Source: Trachythela sp. YZ-2020
Taxonomy: Eukaryota; Cnidaria; Anthozoa; Malacalcyonacea; Clavulariidae
Length of the DNA: 64,000 bases
Assembly (NCBI GenBank): GCA_016169945.1
Contig: JADLSH010000199.1
Span: forward strand, 4,202,001 to 4,266,000
Direction of reading: 5' to 3'
In this document: positions 24,601-35,497 of the stretch, piece after piece
Numbering within the stretch: position 1 is the stretch's first letter
Layout: every line of letters begins with the position of its first letter
The notes under the pieces: generated by a model
Told to the model about the DNA's origin: nothing
The model's input: only the letters and a program-made list of their open reading frames with translations
Database searches by the model: none
Translations under genes and position numbers: made by a program

Positions 24601-27600
24601 GGATCCAGGATCCGCTAGAGATGCCACATCTTCTTGGTCTACTATAAAATGGTTAACCGGCGAGATTTTGATTCCAGAATCTTTTCTATTTAGAACAAGA
24701 CGGAATTCAGGCAGTTTTGTAGGTTTCCATCAAAAGGAGAAGATTTCAAAGATATTATAACAGATAATGTTTGGCAGGATGACAGAGTTTTTGTTGATCA
24801 GCGCCTAGCTGGACTCAATCCAATGTCCATCCGAAGACTTAGGTTGAAAGGTATAGAAACAATTTACGGGAATGAGTTCGTCAAAGGTAGACCTTAGGAA
24901 AACCACAAACTTTCAAGACTTGTGCGACAAGTGGTACTCCAAATTGGCTCCTTAGAACTCTACTCAACCATAAAGCTCCACCTTAACTTTCTAAAACTGT
25001 ACTAAATTCATATGGTAGATAAGACACGACAGGTTTTCTTCACAAGAATTTATTAAGAGTCTGGTTTCCATTTTTGTCTTAACGGTCCAGAACACATCAA
25101 GGTGGCTGATATAATATATAAAGCGCGGAGCACGAGACGGGTAACCAACTCTGGCATTAGCGAGTTTACGACTGACGACGCGGTGTGTGAAGACGCCGTA
25201 TAACCAAAAAGAAAAATATGAAAACTCACCTTAAAACATACTACGTTGTCAACACGACGTAGAATTGGAAAAATTGCGTTTCGTAGTGCAATAAGACGCC
25301 GCGGGAAAAAGTGAAGACACCCCAAACGCACTACTCTTCAGTCCTCTTGCGGCGTCTTCGCACACCGCGTCGTCAATCGTAAACTCGCTATTAACTATAT
25401 GAGGCGGTACCTCTAACTCTATCAAGTACATGTGTTATTCTTTTAGCAGAATCTTTACTCCGAACTTTATTACAACGATTTTTTCTCTTTCTCTTTCTAA
25501 CACCAACCCCAACTCCTCAACCCTCCCCCTAACCAAATATACTCTACAAAGGCTGATTTGACAAAAAGGGAAATGCCCTGGGAACGAGGTTGCTGATTTG
25601 CATACAGCACACAAACAACAAGATAGATCCAGACTATTTCACATCGTCCAACATGAGTTGTTCACGACAGTTACGACCAAATGAAACCGAGGCTTTAAGG
25701 TCCCTACTACCTTCAGAACTACCCGCTAAAAACAAATTAAGAGATTTTAAACTCCTTCATTTTCAGAATATATTGAGCGTCGATCACAATTCAACCCGGT
25801 CTTGGACAAAGAAATTGAAAAATGTAGTAAGGGACGAACTAACATGAAGAAGGTAAAAATATTGAATTTTCTATTACTTTGCATGCTGTTCACTCCAGCG
25901 TGCCGGACTGCGCTCAGTAGTGTGGTCCTTCAATCGGTGGTAAAACCATGTAAAATTATTGCGGGACCTAATCCGACAAGTAATGACTAAGAAACAATCA
26001 TAGATAGGTATTAAGGTGATTATCCCTTTATACTTGAAATTAGTCTATGGTAAGTCCAACAGTATATAACAGCAATTACGCCCAAAATCTACAAAGTTAA
26101 GACGTATTATTGGCCAAGTATCGTTCAATGTAAAATAGAACAAAATATATAAAAAGCCATGCAGGCCATGTCGTATAACATGTCATGAGTTGTACTTTCG
26201 CCCTTTTTGGCTCTGTTTACGATTGAACGACGTTGATTTATCTCGTCTTTATTTCCAGATGGTGAAGAAAGGCTTGGTGTATATTCTAGACTACCCTGCT
26301 ATGAACAATATTACAACAATGGTTGATGCGACAGACCTCAATTCCAAAGATCTACGTGAAATGACGTCATCAACAAGTCCAATCGCCATATTTGTTTCGC
26401 TCATCGACAGTTTTACTGGAAAACGTGAACTCAAACCGCTTGCAATTCAAACCGACTTCACTGCATGTAAGCGAGAGGGATGCGAGGGGGGTGGGGCTAT
26501 GTATCATGTCATAAGTATACAGACATCAATTTGCTAACCTAATATTAAACATGCATAAGAAGTTCTTTGCATAGAGCCTCGTTTTCAGGATGTTTTACGA
26601 TCATGACTATTCGTGGTCATTTTAGGTATTAAGACTATTAAAAAGTATTAAGCCATACATTTCTAATATTTTACAGCTTCGCCAGTATTTACTCCAAGAG
26701 ATGGCTTACAATGGTTGCTTGCTAAAGAGGTTGTGCAACGAGCAGATATCCACTATACGGAAATCGTTGAGCATTTGTTAAAAACACATCTCTTGCTCGG
26801 CTCTGTGTGCATCGCCGTTCAACGACATTTCTCAGAATACCATCCGTTATACGATATATTGAAGTACCACTGTAGAGGCGTGCTTGTCACAAACACTATT
26901 GCGTTTCCTACGTTACTATATCCTGACCAAACTCTGCGGAAACTGTTCACAATTGGTCATGTTGGTAGTATTGAAATGCTGAACAAAGCCTTTCCCTGCG
27001 TAACTTGGGACGATACCAACTTTGTTGCTGCTTTAAAGGTAGGCAATTGGACAAAATCTAACCAAGACTTAAGCCCCGTACAGACGAGCAAGTTTTCCTT
27101 GACAAGTTTTATTTGCCCGTGTGCACGGCAAAAAATTGACAAGTTTTCCTTGACAAGGAGTCTTGTTCAAAAGCTAGTCATGCCAGCTTTTGAACAAGGA
27201 AAATTGTTCGTGTGTACGGCCGACAAGGAAAACTTGACAAGGAAATGCGCAGTACGGCACTGCACACTTATTTTCGATCTAGTTGAGCGGCCATTGCCAC
27301 TATATAAACATGAAGTATTCACTTGTGTCGTTAATACACGGGCTCGTAAAACTTGTCAAGGAAAAATTGATCCAAAAAACTTGTTTGCCGTACACACGAT
27401 CAAGTAAACTCGACAAGGAACTTGTCAAGGAAAACTTGCTCGTCTGTACGGAGCTTTAAAGTAATAAAAGCCTTGTTGTGCTAGGGATAAGTTGGTCCGT
27501 TGTCAACAGGTTGTAACAATGTTGTTGCTACAAGATTGTCACTCACAACTTGTTGACAAGTTGTTGAATTGCAGGACGATAAAAAGTTGTTAGATCAACT

Positions 27601-30600
27601 TGTAACAAGTCTGTTCAGTCGACAACCTTGTAGCAAGTTGTCAACAAGCCGTTGACAACTTGTCACTAACAAGCTATGAACAAGCAGTGCGAACACATCC
27701 TGATAACAAGTTGTTGAAACAGCAAGTCTGCTGCAGGTTTGTTACAACTTGTGCTTTTTTACGTGTGTAGTACACAAGCAAGAAACTTGGATAAGCATCC
27801 ACCCAATCAAGCACTTGGCTCGTCAGGGAAAGATTTCGCTTTTTAAAGGTCTACATTTACTAAACCTTCTCCTTGGATATAAAAGCACAGACAAAAACGG
27901 TTTTCGTTTTGGGCGAAAACAGAATCAATCCCCCGAATGCTTGCGCATCTCGTTAGGAAAATAACTCACAATACTTTTCTTATCTAGAAACGAGGTGTGA
28001 ACGATGCAAACAAACTGCCATATTTCCCATACAGAGATGACGGAATCATTATGTGGAAAATGGTCAAGGAATTTGCGAGAGAACTTGTTGATCTGTAAGT
28101 TATGCAAGTTTTTAGTTATTTATTGTAATAGTGAAATGTGTTGCTGTTGAACCATCTACCCATCTACCATTCATTTCCCATATTTAGAAACAACGCTATC
28201 TATAGTATTGGAGAGCTTAAGCATCGAACTTTGGAACTGTCGATATTTATAGCAGCAAGCAAATTTAATTTCATCTCTCAATTGTATATATTTTAGTCCA
28301 AATACACAAGTACTAAATAAAAAATTATAATGAAAAGAATTAACATCATTTTCGATCTCACTCTGATAACTGCCGGTCGACCACCATCAGCTGCACGATA
28401 GTGCTTAGTGAAACCCACCTATAAAGCCCGTTTTCCACTAAGCGAAAAGCATCGCGTTTGCTGACGTGTTAAGCGATGCTGACAAAGGAAAAAGCTGCTT
28501 CGTACGAACGAATTCGTCTTGTGGAAAACGAACTAAAAAAATCATATATTTTGTTCCCCTTTTAGGTATTATCACAATACAAAGTTTGTCTTGAAAGATA
28601 CAGAACTCCAAGCTTTCGCGAACGAGTTGTCCGATAAGGGGACTGGACCCGATGGTGGAAAAGGAATGGTAAGATATGGACCTAAATTAATTTATGCCTG
28701 TTGCCACCCAATTCACATTCTCGGATCACTCACAAAGCCTGGTTACCATTGTTATAATGTAAGCACAGAATGGAACAAAGGTAGCCGAGTAAAGGTGCTA
28801 CTCATCTTTGCATCTGAGTGCTCAATTGCGAAGGATGCGGCTCAAATGTGATATGTCGTCGGCTTACTGGGGTGCCTCTCGCGGCCACCATACGACCAAT
28901 GTCTGAGGCGAGCGTGGAACACCGGGCGATCCGGAGGAAAATTCTCGACGCACAAGGAGAGAACCACCCACAACTCTACTTATACGAGTTTTAGAGCACA
29001 TCTAGTCAAAGTAGGGTAGTCACACACCTACAATCTTGGACATAACCCTTGAGACCATTACTCGTAATATTGCAAAGTTAATGCCCCCTCTCCCCCATTT
29101 CAATGTTGCATGTGAACAACCCCGAAATACACAAGCTCAACATTGAGTTGGGGGAGTGTCGGCTTACAGGGAATTTATCATAATGGGTATGCGAGTTTTA
29201 CATAGGGGGAAAGATAGTCTTCAACCAGTTATGTCCAAGATTGTAGGCAATAATATACTTGAGGGATTACAGGATCAAACTACTTCGAAAATATAAGAAG
29301 AACTTCGACTTTTCTAGCGAAGGCCCTTCGTCTGGTAGTAGAGTGTTTACACGCTACACGCTACTAACTTCCAGACGAAGAGCCTTCACCCAAATTAATG
29401 TCGAAGTTCGTGTTATATTTTGAGGTAATTTGATCCTGTAATCCCTCAAATGCATCGTTCATCGCTACCTACACTGGCACTACGCATTCAAGCTTTTATC
29501 ACTATAGGTAAAATTACTCTACCCTCGACCCACTCAAAAGTTAACGACATGTGTAGTATAGAAGGTGTCAAAGTATTAAATCTTTTCTACTTTACAGGTG
29601 AAAGATTTTCCGCACAAAATCAAGTCAAAATGGCATCTGGCAGAAATGTTGGCGCGGATAATTTTCATTCCTATTCAACATTCTGCTGTCAACTACCCGG
29701 TCACGTACTATGGCGGCTTTGTTCCGAACATGCCGACGAAGCTTTACGACGATCCTCGAACAGCGCCCGAGGCGTTCTCGATCCATAGCATACCACAAGG
29801 TCACGTCGCAACGGTGAGTGAAAATTACTGATCTCGTAAACAGACTGGATTATGCGACTAATTTCCTCTATGTTTGCATGGAGATAATAATCGACCCGTA
29901 AGCCCGATCTTCGTCAGTGTAAATAATATATAAAAGGCAGCGCAACTCATTCTCTTGTGAAAAAATAGATTTCTGAGGGCGTGCACAAAACTGCATTGAC
30001 AATTTGCTTGGAAAATAAACGCCAATGAGTGGCAAGATCGAGACCAAATATTGGGATTTTAACATCATATTACACAATTTGACGTCAAACGTGTGATATG
30101 AAAATATAATATCGCACGTTTGACAAACATGAGCAAATAGAATATGGCGTCGTCTTCGGCCGTTCGCAATCGCAGACTTTATAAGGGAAGGAGAATTCAA
30201 AAATAAGGACTAAACAAAAAACAAAACACACACGAAAGGCTCTGAAATATTTTTTAAGTATATTTAAAAGAAAAGGGCACACATTTCCTGCAAATGGCAA
30301 GAATAACTCGTCATTAATATTTTGAAGAATTTAACTCCCAGCTGCGGATGTCTCAGTCTTCAGCTTCGGAAATAACACAAACTTCGGCCTTGATAATTCT
30401 TCATATCATGCTCAGCCTCATTCAATAATTGTTAAATATCCGTAATTTCTGGCCATGATCTACATTTAATAAACATTATCTGCTATAAACTTTGATGACT
30501 TACGTTTTGCAATCCTGTATTCATTCTTTTAGCCTTTGGTCGGATTCAGTATGGTCTTGGGAGCCATGCGTTACGACAATCTCTTTGAGTACTATCCGTA

Positions 30601-30766
30601 CCTACAAGACAAGGAAGCATCTCAATTGGTTGCAAAGTATTACAACTATCTCATGGGGCCCGTCTTGAAAGAACTGAAGTCGAGAAACAAACAACGGTTA
30701 AGTGCGGGCCATTTGACCTATCCATATTTTCTTCCAGGATGGTTGCCGAACAGCATTCATGTTTAA
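18616..30766 (+). CDS. Lipoxygenase-like protein 2, secreted, Cys-rich N-terminus, altered iron site
   Basis: Model: first exon 18616-18668 or 19379-19431, then 19959-20141, 23127-23242, 23648-24009, 24694-24850, 25767-25852, 26259-26466, 26677-27038, 27988-28094, 28566-28668, 29598-29813, 30533-30766. All phases agree and the total is 2187 nt, i.e. 728 residues plus stop. Order: signal peptide (MIVRAILTFLLVLFSL), Cys-rich segment with TACCPGWKKN, proline-rich linker (TTPPPSPPTAEITP), then the lipoxygenase body: DDRVFVDQRLAGLNP, LVYILDYPAMNN, QWLLAKEVVQRADI, HLLKTHLLLG, LPYFPYRDDGIIMW, FVPNMPTKLYDDPR, PNSIHV end. Ligands: the first His of the HxxxxH pair is Thr (HYTEIVEHLL), the second His kept, QHSAVN keeps the third His and Asn, and the C-terminus is Val. 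No PLAT domain was seen. Extracellular location and loss of ordinary activity are inferred. Confidence 0.88.
18790..19050. repeat. MITE, GTTACATGGGACAATTTTTG family, partial
   Basis: Begins AAGGCCCGTTACATGGGACA followed by TTTTTGCTGCAACTTGCAACGC, then sequence also present inverted at 61440-61727 (the TGTTTAGCAAGAAAAA and GAAATTTCTCTGCGAA regions). The copy near 61.4 kb has both ends, so this one appears right-truncated. Confidence 0.7.
19379..19431 (+). CDS. Signal-peptide exon, copy B, of lipoxygenase-like gene 2
   Basis: ATG starts MIVRAILTFLLVLFSLK, 53 nt, donor GTAAGC. It joins 19959 in phase, making a Cys codon at the junction. It is the nearer of the two first exons and therefore the default choice. 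Confidence 0.65.
20190..20275 (+). repeat. (TGTG/TATG)n microsatellite
   Basis: About 85 bases of GTGTGTATG-type dinucleotide and hexanucleotide repeats just downstream of exon 19959-20141. Confidence 0.93.
21223..21338 (+). CDS. Duplicate Cys-rich exon, alternative to 23127-23242
   Basis: 116 nt with TTCCAG acceptor and G|GTAAGA donor, phase 2 in and phase 1 out like its twin. It encodes a CTDTKKSFPFKI start, RRTACCPGWKKN and a final GCNV. Using both copies in series would break phase (2 in, 1 out), so they can only be mutually exclusive. The downstream partner exon next to it is dead, which favours use of the second copy or skipping to 23648. Confidence 0.45.
21746..22066 (+). pseudogene. 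Degenerate copy of the linker/lipoxygenase N-terminal exon
   Basis: Aligns to exon 23648-24009 at its start (AAACGTGTATTACCCTTCCC), through the proline-rich part (CCACCTCCTCCCCACCCACAG) and at its end (CAGTCAGGAATAG), but the middle coding for the first lipoxygenase helices is shortened and the frame is closed by stops. Confidence 0.8.
24500..24690 (+). mobile_element. Possible non-LTR retrotransposon linker fragment
   Basis: A frame open up to the lipoxygenase acceptor reads ...DATSSWSTIKWLTG, resembling the spacer between endonuclease and reverse transcriptase in non-LTR elements (…W..IK.L.G). It is short and only weakly supported; the lipoxygenase exon at 24694 uses another frame. Confidence 0.3.
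25050..25440. repeat. Foldback repeat in intron
   Basis: The segment TAGCGAGTTTACGACTGACGACGCGGTGTG followed by GAAGACGCC is mirrored by GGCGTCTTCGCACACCGCGT then CGTCAATCGTAAACTCGCTA. The loop contains the CAACACGACG region. It is a MITE-like element upstream of lipoxygenase exon 25767. Confidence 0.65.
27070..27459. repeat. MITE with CTTGTCAAGGAAAA subrepeats, copy 1
   Basis: The ends TAAGCCCCGTACAGACGAGC and GCTCGTCTGTACGGAGCTTT are inverted. Inside are many direct and inverted CTTGTCAAGGAAAACTTG units. Two more copies stand head to head at 56401-57210. This copy overlaps an open frame running on from lipoxygenase exon 26677-27038, but the splice donor at 27039 ends the true exon first. 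Confidence 0.85.
27505..27740. repeat. CAACTTGTTGACAAG short-repeat tract
   Basis: Irregular direct and inverted copies of CAACTTGTTGACAAGTTGTT-like units. A low-complexity, MITE-like tract in the same intron as the 27070-27459 element. Confidence 0.55.
29270..29500. repeat. CTACCTGAAAAATA-family element, diverged copy
   Basis: Contains AGAAGAACTTCGACTTTTC, the complementary CTAACTTCCAGACGAAGAGC half and the family tail CTACACTGGCACTACGCATTCAAG. It sits just upstream of lipoxygenase exon 29598. Confidence 0.65.
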
Positions 30767-30852
30767 ACTATTTTTGATTTCATAAAGACATTTTTCATTT
30801 TTATTTGTAGTATTTATAGAACTTATGTAAATTTAGGTTTATTTAGTCAGTG

Positions 30853-30858
30853 AATAAA
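30853..30858 (+). promoter_or_regulatory. Polyadenylation signal AATAAA for lipoxygenase-like gene 2
   Basis: AATAAA about 87 bases after the stop codon of the last exon, inside an AT-rich 3' flank. Position and motif fit; cleavage was not tested. Confidence 0.55.
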
Positions 30859-31014
30859 AATTGTTCAATTGTACAAGATTTTGGCATGCAGAATCTACGC
30901 AAAGCATATAAACGTTAAAGGGAAATAGCAATAAATATTAAGTTTGTCCCATTTGGAAGAGATATTCAAAATCTTGCAAAACCGATACAGATTTTTTCTG
31001 TATCGTTCTTGGTA

Positions 31015-31395
31015 TAAAGAATATTCCACTTCATATTTAATATCAAAAATAATTGTACATTCCGCCACCTTGGATATGCATAACCATGAATCCATCTTCG
31101 GATATGCGTGACGTCACAACAGGCTAAACTATTTTGTATATATATTGAGCAATTCTCGTGTCATTGTAATGCTAAATTATATTATTTTTCTACTCGTCTA
31201 TTTTTATTTAACCACCAGCTAAGTAGAAGCTTTCCACTGGAATTTAGGCTACTGTATTTTTACCAGTTTTATAACGTATAGACGTTATTAGCCTGTTGTG
31301 ACGTCACGCATATCCTAAGATGGATTCATGGATATGCATATTCAAGGTGGCGGAATGTACAATTATTTTTGATATTAAATATGAAGTGGAATTAT
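31015..31395. repeat. Inverted-repeat element between lipoxygenase 2 and the glucuronidase fragment
   Basis: The left arm (about 31015-31130: CCACTTCATATTTAATATCA, then TGTACATTCCGCCACCTT, GTGACGTCACAACAGGCTA) is mirrored by the right arm (about 31285-31395). The central 150 bases are AT-rich. Both arms contain the palindrome TGACGTCA. No coding. Confidence 0.8.
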
Positions 31396-32204
31396 GTAGA
31401 ATATGTAAAAGTCTTAGTAATTATTCTCAACGTTCTTTTCAATTGGACAAACAAATGTTTGTTGTCCAGTATGTGGCCAGTAAGGTTGTGGCCAGTATAT
31501 CGGGTCCTGAAGTACTAAGTGGTGTGTTGAAAACAGATGATATTCAACCATGGTGGCCAATTGGAATGAGTGATTCCCCAGGATACCTTTATAATTTGAA
31601 GGTACGTATTTTGTAAGCTTTTGATCTGATTGAACAATAAGTATGTTAGGTCACAGCAATCACTGTAGTTTAAGTAAATGAATGCAATCCCCGAACAAAT
31701 AACATTCAGTAGGAGACACTTCGCGAAATATTAGGGTATAGCTCGAAATCTCCGTTCTTTAAACTTTTTTGCCTAAAATTTCATGCAAATGGGCATAATT
31801 TAGCATAATTTATAGCCTATCAATGCTTTCATGGTTGTAAGATTATTGTACTTACATTCTTGTTGCACGATTATTCAGCTACCATTCAAAGGCTTCAGAA
31901 ATTATTGGGAAGAGGGGGGAGGGGTCAGTTGGTCCCCAAGTATTCAAGTCTCTTCAGTAAATGCGCGAAGCCCCACTTACACTAATGCTTCGTTATTTTG
32001 CTTTTATTTTCAACTCTAAGGTCACGGTGTCAAGCAGTGATATACTGGACGTCTACAATCTGCCAGTTGGATTTCGAAATGTTAAAGTGGAGAAGGCACA
32101 ATTTCTCATCAATGGCAAACCATTCTATTTCAAGGGATTTAATATGCACGAAGACTCTGATGTAAGTTAATAGCTAAAATAGCTAATTTATTTATAGCTC
32201 TTAT

Positions 32205-32480
32205 TTATGGATATAGCTCTATCAATTCTATAACCTGTCCTTCCTAGAGGTCCAGTAAGGGTAGCGGGGGGGGGGGGGTAATTCTATTTATACTGGATAG
32301 CTTTATCTGTTCTAAACTGTTCTTCCTAGAGAGCCAGTAAGAGAAATCATTTATTGATCCAATGTTACTACAGGAGTAAACCAGAGTACCCGGAGTCGGA
32401 CTGGTAGAGTCAGACTGGAAGTACTCAACTGGGGAAAAATTATAATGAGACAACTGTAACCTGCAGAAATGAAACCAGAC
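32205..32480. repeat. Interspersed repeat with TAGCTCTATCAGTTCTAAAC motif
   Basis: Two or three degenerate tandem units containing TAGCTCTATCAATTCTATAA, CCTAGAGGTCCAGTAAG and GTTACTACAGGAG. Related units lie at 46190-46450 and 48985-49150, where they flank the 70-bp minisatellite. Confidence 0.65.
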
Positions 32481-32641
32481 TAAACATTTTTTCAACAAAT
32501 ATTATAATCATCAGTTTATTTACATTATATATTTTTTCAAAATACACTATAAATATATATATATTGCATCGATAAAGATAAAAATATTAATATGCAATAC
32601 GTTCTGTTCATTCTATATAAATATAAATATAAAGCTTAAAT

Positions 32642-35425
32642 TTAGATATTTGACCTATTTGCTCGGAAGCAGCAAGTAAAAAGTGAGAAACATCGACCAA
32701 AAATTGAACGCTTCTTCTTCTTGTCTTTTTTCTGATGATCGTTCTTTAAATTCTTGTTCTCTAATTGGTTTCCTTTTGGCTTGCTTTTATTTTCTATGTT
32801 CACTTGCTCTATAAAAGGTTTGAAACTTGATTTCAGTATACATTTAAAGCGGACACCAACAACACAACGCAACGCAACGCAGCGCAACGCAACGCAACAT
32901 GACAATACACAACACAGCACACAACACACAGCAACAAAATATCAACTGCTACTTAACCTAACCTTCACCACGTTACACATCGTTTTTTTTATCAAAATGA
33001 TACACTAAAGTACAAATACGTTCCCCGTGTAACCTTATGCTAGAGTACTACCTACCTGAAGTGTCCTGAACATCAGATGCTTCCAAGGGTTCGTCAATTG
33101 GTGTTTCAGCCATAGGTGGCGATGGTGTTGGCGTTTCAGCCAGAACCAGTGGTGGTGATGGTGTTGGTGTATCACCCTGCGCCAGTGGTGGCGATGGTGT
33201 TGGCGTTTCACGTGGCGATGGTGTTGGTGTTTTACCAGTGGTGGCGATGGTGTTGGTGTTTCAGCCAGAACCAGTGGTGGCGATGGTGTTGGTGTTTCAG
33301 CAAGTGCTAGCGGTGGCAAACGTATCCAGTGGTGGCGATGGTGTTGGTGTTTCAGCCAGAACCAGTGGTGGCGATGGTGTTGGTGTTTCAGCCAGTGTAG
33401 CGGTGGCAAACGTGTTGGTGTTTCAGCCAGTGATGGTGGTGGCGATTGTGTTGGTGTTTCACCCTGTGCCAGCGGTGGAGATGGTGCTGGTGTTTCAGCC
33501 AGTGCCAGTGGTGGAAAAGATGTTGGTGTTTCAGCCAGTGATGGTGATGGCGATGGTGTTGATACAACTACTATTACCTTCGATGGCAGTTGGAGCCACG
33601 TTGATTTTTGAGATGGGAATGGTCTCAGTAATGATAGTAGATGTCGTATTACTACAGATGGTACATGCTGTAAACTTAATATAACAGTGTTTTCAAGAGG
33701 TTCGCCCGTGTGCCCATTGTGAAATAGGTCCTTGAGCCACCTTAAGTTTCTCGTGGAACATCCAAGTTGTCGTGGTAGAATTTGACCTTCTCCAATGTCC
33801 CCCATCAGCGGAAAATTTCCACCAGCAGCAACCATTCTGTCGACCCGAATTGTGAGAACACCAGAAAGATCCCGATCACTCGTCGCAGAAAGAGACAGAT
33901 TCAAACTTACACATGGAGCCCCGGTCTTGCTCAACATATGTAAGGAATACTGCACATCATTTCCACGACTCGTAACCTGAATACTTTCAGGGTTTCCACA
34001 ACAAGCCAAAGGGTCGAGAGTAGTAGAGAATGGTGCCACTGGTGGTGATGGTGTTTCAACCAGTGGTGGCGATGGTGTTTCAACCATTGGCAGTGATGGT
34101 GCTTCGGCCACTGGTGGTGATATTTCAGCCACTGATAGTGATGGTGTTTGAGCTACAGGTGGTGATGGTGTAAGTGATATTTCAGCCAGTTTTAGTGATG
34201 TTTCAGCGAGTGTTAGTGACTTTTCAGCCAGTGTTTGTAATGCTTTAGCAAGTGTTAGTGATGTTTTGGCCAGTGTTGGTGATGTTTTAGCTAGCGTTAG
34301 TGATGTTTCAGCAAGTGTCAGTGATGTTTCAGCCAGTGCTAGTGATGTTTTAGCCAGTGGTGGTGATGGTCGTGATGGTGTTTCAGCCACGGCTGGTGAT
34401 GGTGTTGGTGTTTCAGCCAGTGGTAGTAGCTCCATCGTCTTACACGGTTGGTGAATTTTGGGTTGGTGAATCAGCAGCTGTCTATCCTCCATCTTTGGTG
34501 CTTTTGGCAAAAGTATTGGTGGAATGTGGATGAGTTTAATAGTGACTACTTTGACAAATGGAGAAGGTGGAGCTGTTGTCAGATTAGTTCGCGCTGAAGG
34601 TTTAGTAAGACGTTTGACACCTTTTCCAAGAGTGGTATTCTGAACCAACTTCAGTGGATCATTTAACAGCGAATTCTCAGTGGGATTTTTATCACTGGTT
34701 TGTTGCGCACTGGTAGTATTGCAACATTTATCGTTTACATCAACCTGTTCTGTATTTGATTGAATCGTCTTCGTTTGACCTATGTAACGTAAGATAATTT
34801 TGTACATGAATATCTACTTTTAAAACTATTTCTTATACTGTGTTAACCCCCGGTCAAACGATAATGAGAGTTAAGAGTTGGCAAGTGAGAATTTCATCAA
34901 TTCTCGTGCCCCGGTCAAACGAGAACAAGAGTTACACGAGATTAAACTGGATATTACCACGCGTACCTGTCAAACGAGCAAAAACTCTCATCAAAATTTG
35001 AACAAGCTCGAAGTTGATGAGAGTTAATGAACATAAGAGGCGACGAGAGTTGGTGGTCAAACGCGAGCGAGAGTTTCAACTCTGATTAACTTTCATTCTC
35101 GTTTGATCGGGGCTTTAGACTTCAAAGTATTAAGAACAACATGTACAGTAATAGTAAATATCATACTTTTTTGTGTCGTCTCTTTTTCAAGTTCTTTGAT
35201 TTTCTTTTCGAGATCCTCGCGCTCTGCCTTCGTACTTTTTCTGCTTATCGCAGCTCTTTTTCGTTGGTTTTCTAAGTACTCTGGCTTAAGATCGTCTGTT
35301 TTGCCCTCTTTTATGAAAACATCCAACTTTGCAAAAAGCCTGTCCAGCATTTTCTCGTATTGTGTCAGTTTTTCATATTGTTTTTGTGCAGCAGCAAGAT
35401 TTTCGGGTAATTTTGCAATTTCCAT
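32642..35425 (-). CDS. Nested antisense gene: coiled coil, Pro/Thr-rich 12-residue repeats, basic Cys tail
   Basis: Family not recognised. Three exons on the minus strand inside a glucuronidase intron: 35425-35167, 34779-33056, 32808-32642. Exon 1 (ATG at 35425) encodes a charged, probably coiled-coil region (KQYEKLTQYEKMLDRLF, then EREDLEKKIKELEKETTQK). Exon 2 has a TSLTLAE-type repeat zone, a central possibly folded block (QYSLHMLSKTGAPCVSLNLS, LRWLKDLFHNGHTGEPLENT), then 36-bp repeats reading LAETPTPSPPLA. Exon 3 ends in a Lys-rich stretch and RSIFGRCFSLFTCCFRANRS, whose cysteines could be lipidated. Splice sites are good (AAA|GTATGA, ATAG|GT, CAG|GTAGGT, ATAG|AG). The coding sum is 2150 nt, one off a multiple of three. 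The repeat array switches frame (to HQHHRHHW units), so this allele or assembly carries a net indel. A TATA box stands upstream. Confidence 0.6.
32860..32940 (+). repeat. (ACAACGCA)n-type microsatellite
   Basis: Tandem CAACGCAACGC then CACAACACA units, about 80 bases, in the intron between exons 2 and 3 of the nested antisense gene. Confidence 0.85.
33100..33560 (-). repeat. 36-bp coding minisatellite
   Basis: More than ten units of about 36 bases (on the plus strand CCAGTGGTGGCGATGGTGTT, then GGTGTTTCAGCCAGAA). A second zone of related 24-36-bp units lies at 34030-34420. Units with lengths not divisible by three change the reading frame, yet two frames stay open. Confidence 0.92.
34847..35118. 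repeat. MITE with GAGAGTTGATGA subrepeats, copy 2
   Basis: Ends CCCCGGTCAAACGATAATGA and CATTCTCGTTTGATCGGGG are inverted. The interior holds TGAGAGTT units in both directions. It lies in intron 1 of the nested antisense gene. Confidence 0.82.
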
Positions 35426-35497
35426 ATTTCTTTCTCGCTCACGGTATGCAATGAACGCCGTCAATTGCAATTATGACGGATTTAATTAGGTCGCCGC

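Noticed and set aside
26715..27407. 230-codon open frame continuing past lipoxygenase exon 26677-27038
   Set aside because: The paralogous exon has the same donor position and length (362 nt); the extra part is the CTTGTCAAGG MITE.
30895..31616. Frames MDSWLCISKVAECTIIFDIK / MDSWICIFKVAECTIIFDIK as a duplicated gene
   Set aside because: They are the two arms of an inverted repeat; the second merely runs into the glucuronidase exon.
33116..33684. Plus-strand frames reading WWRWCWCF and VVAMVLVF repeats
   Set aside because: Complement of the 36-bp minisatellite of the antisense gene; no start context or splice support.
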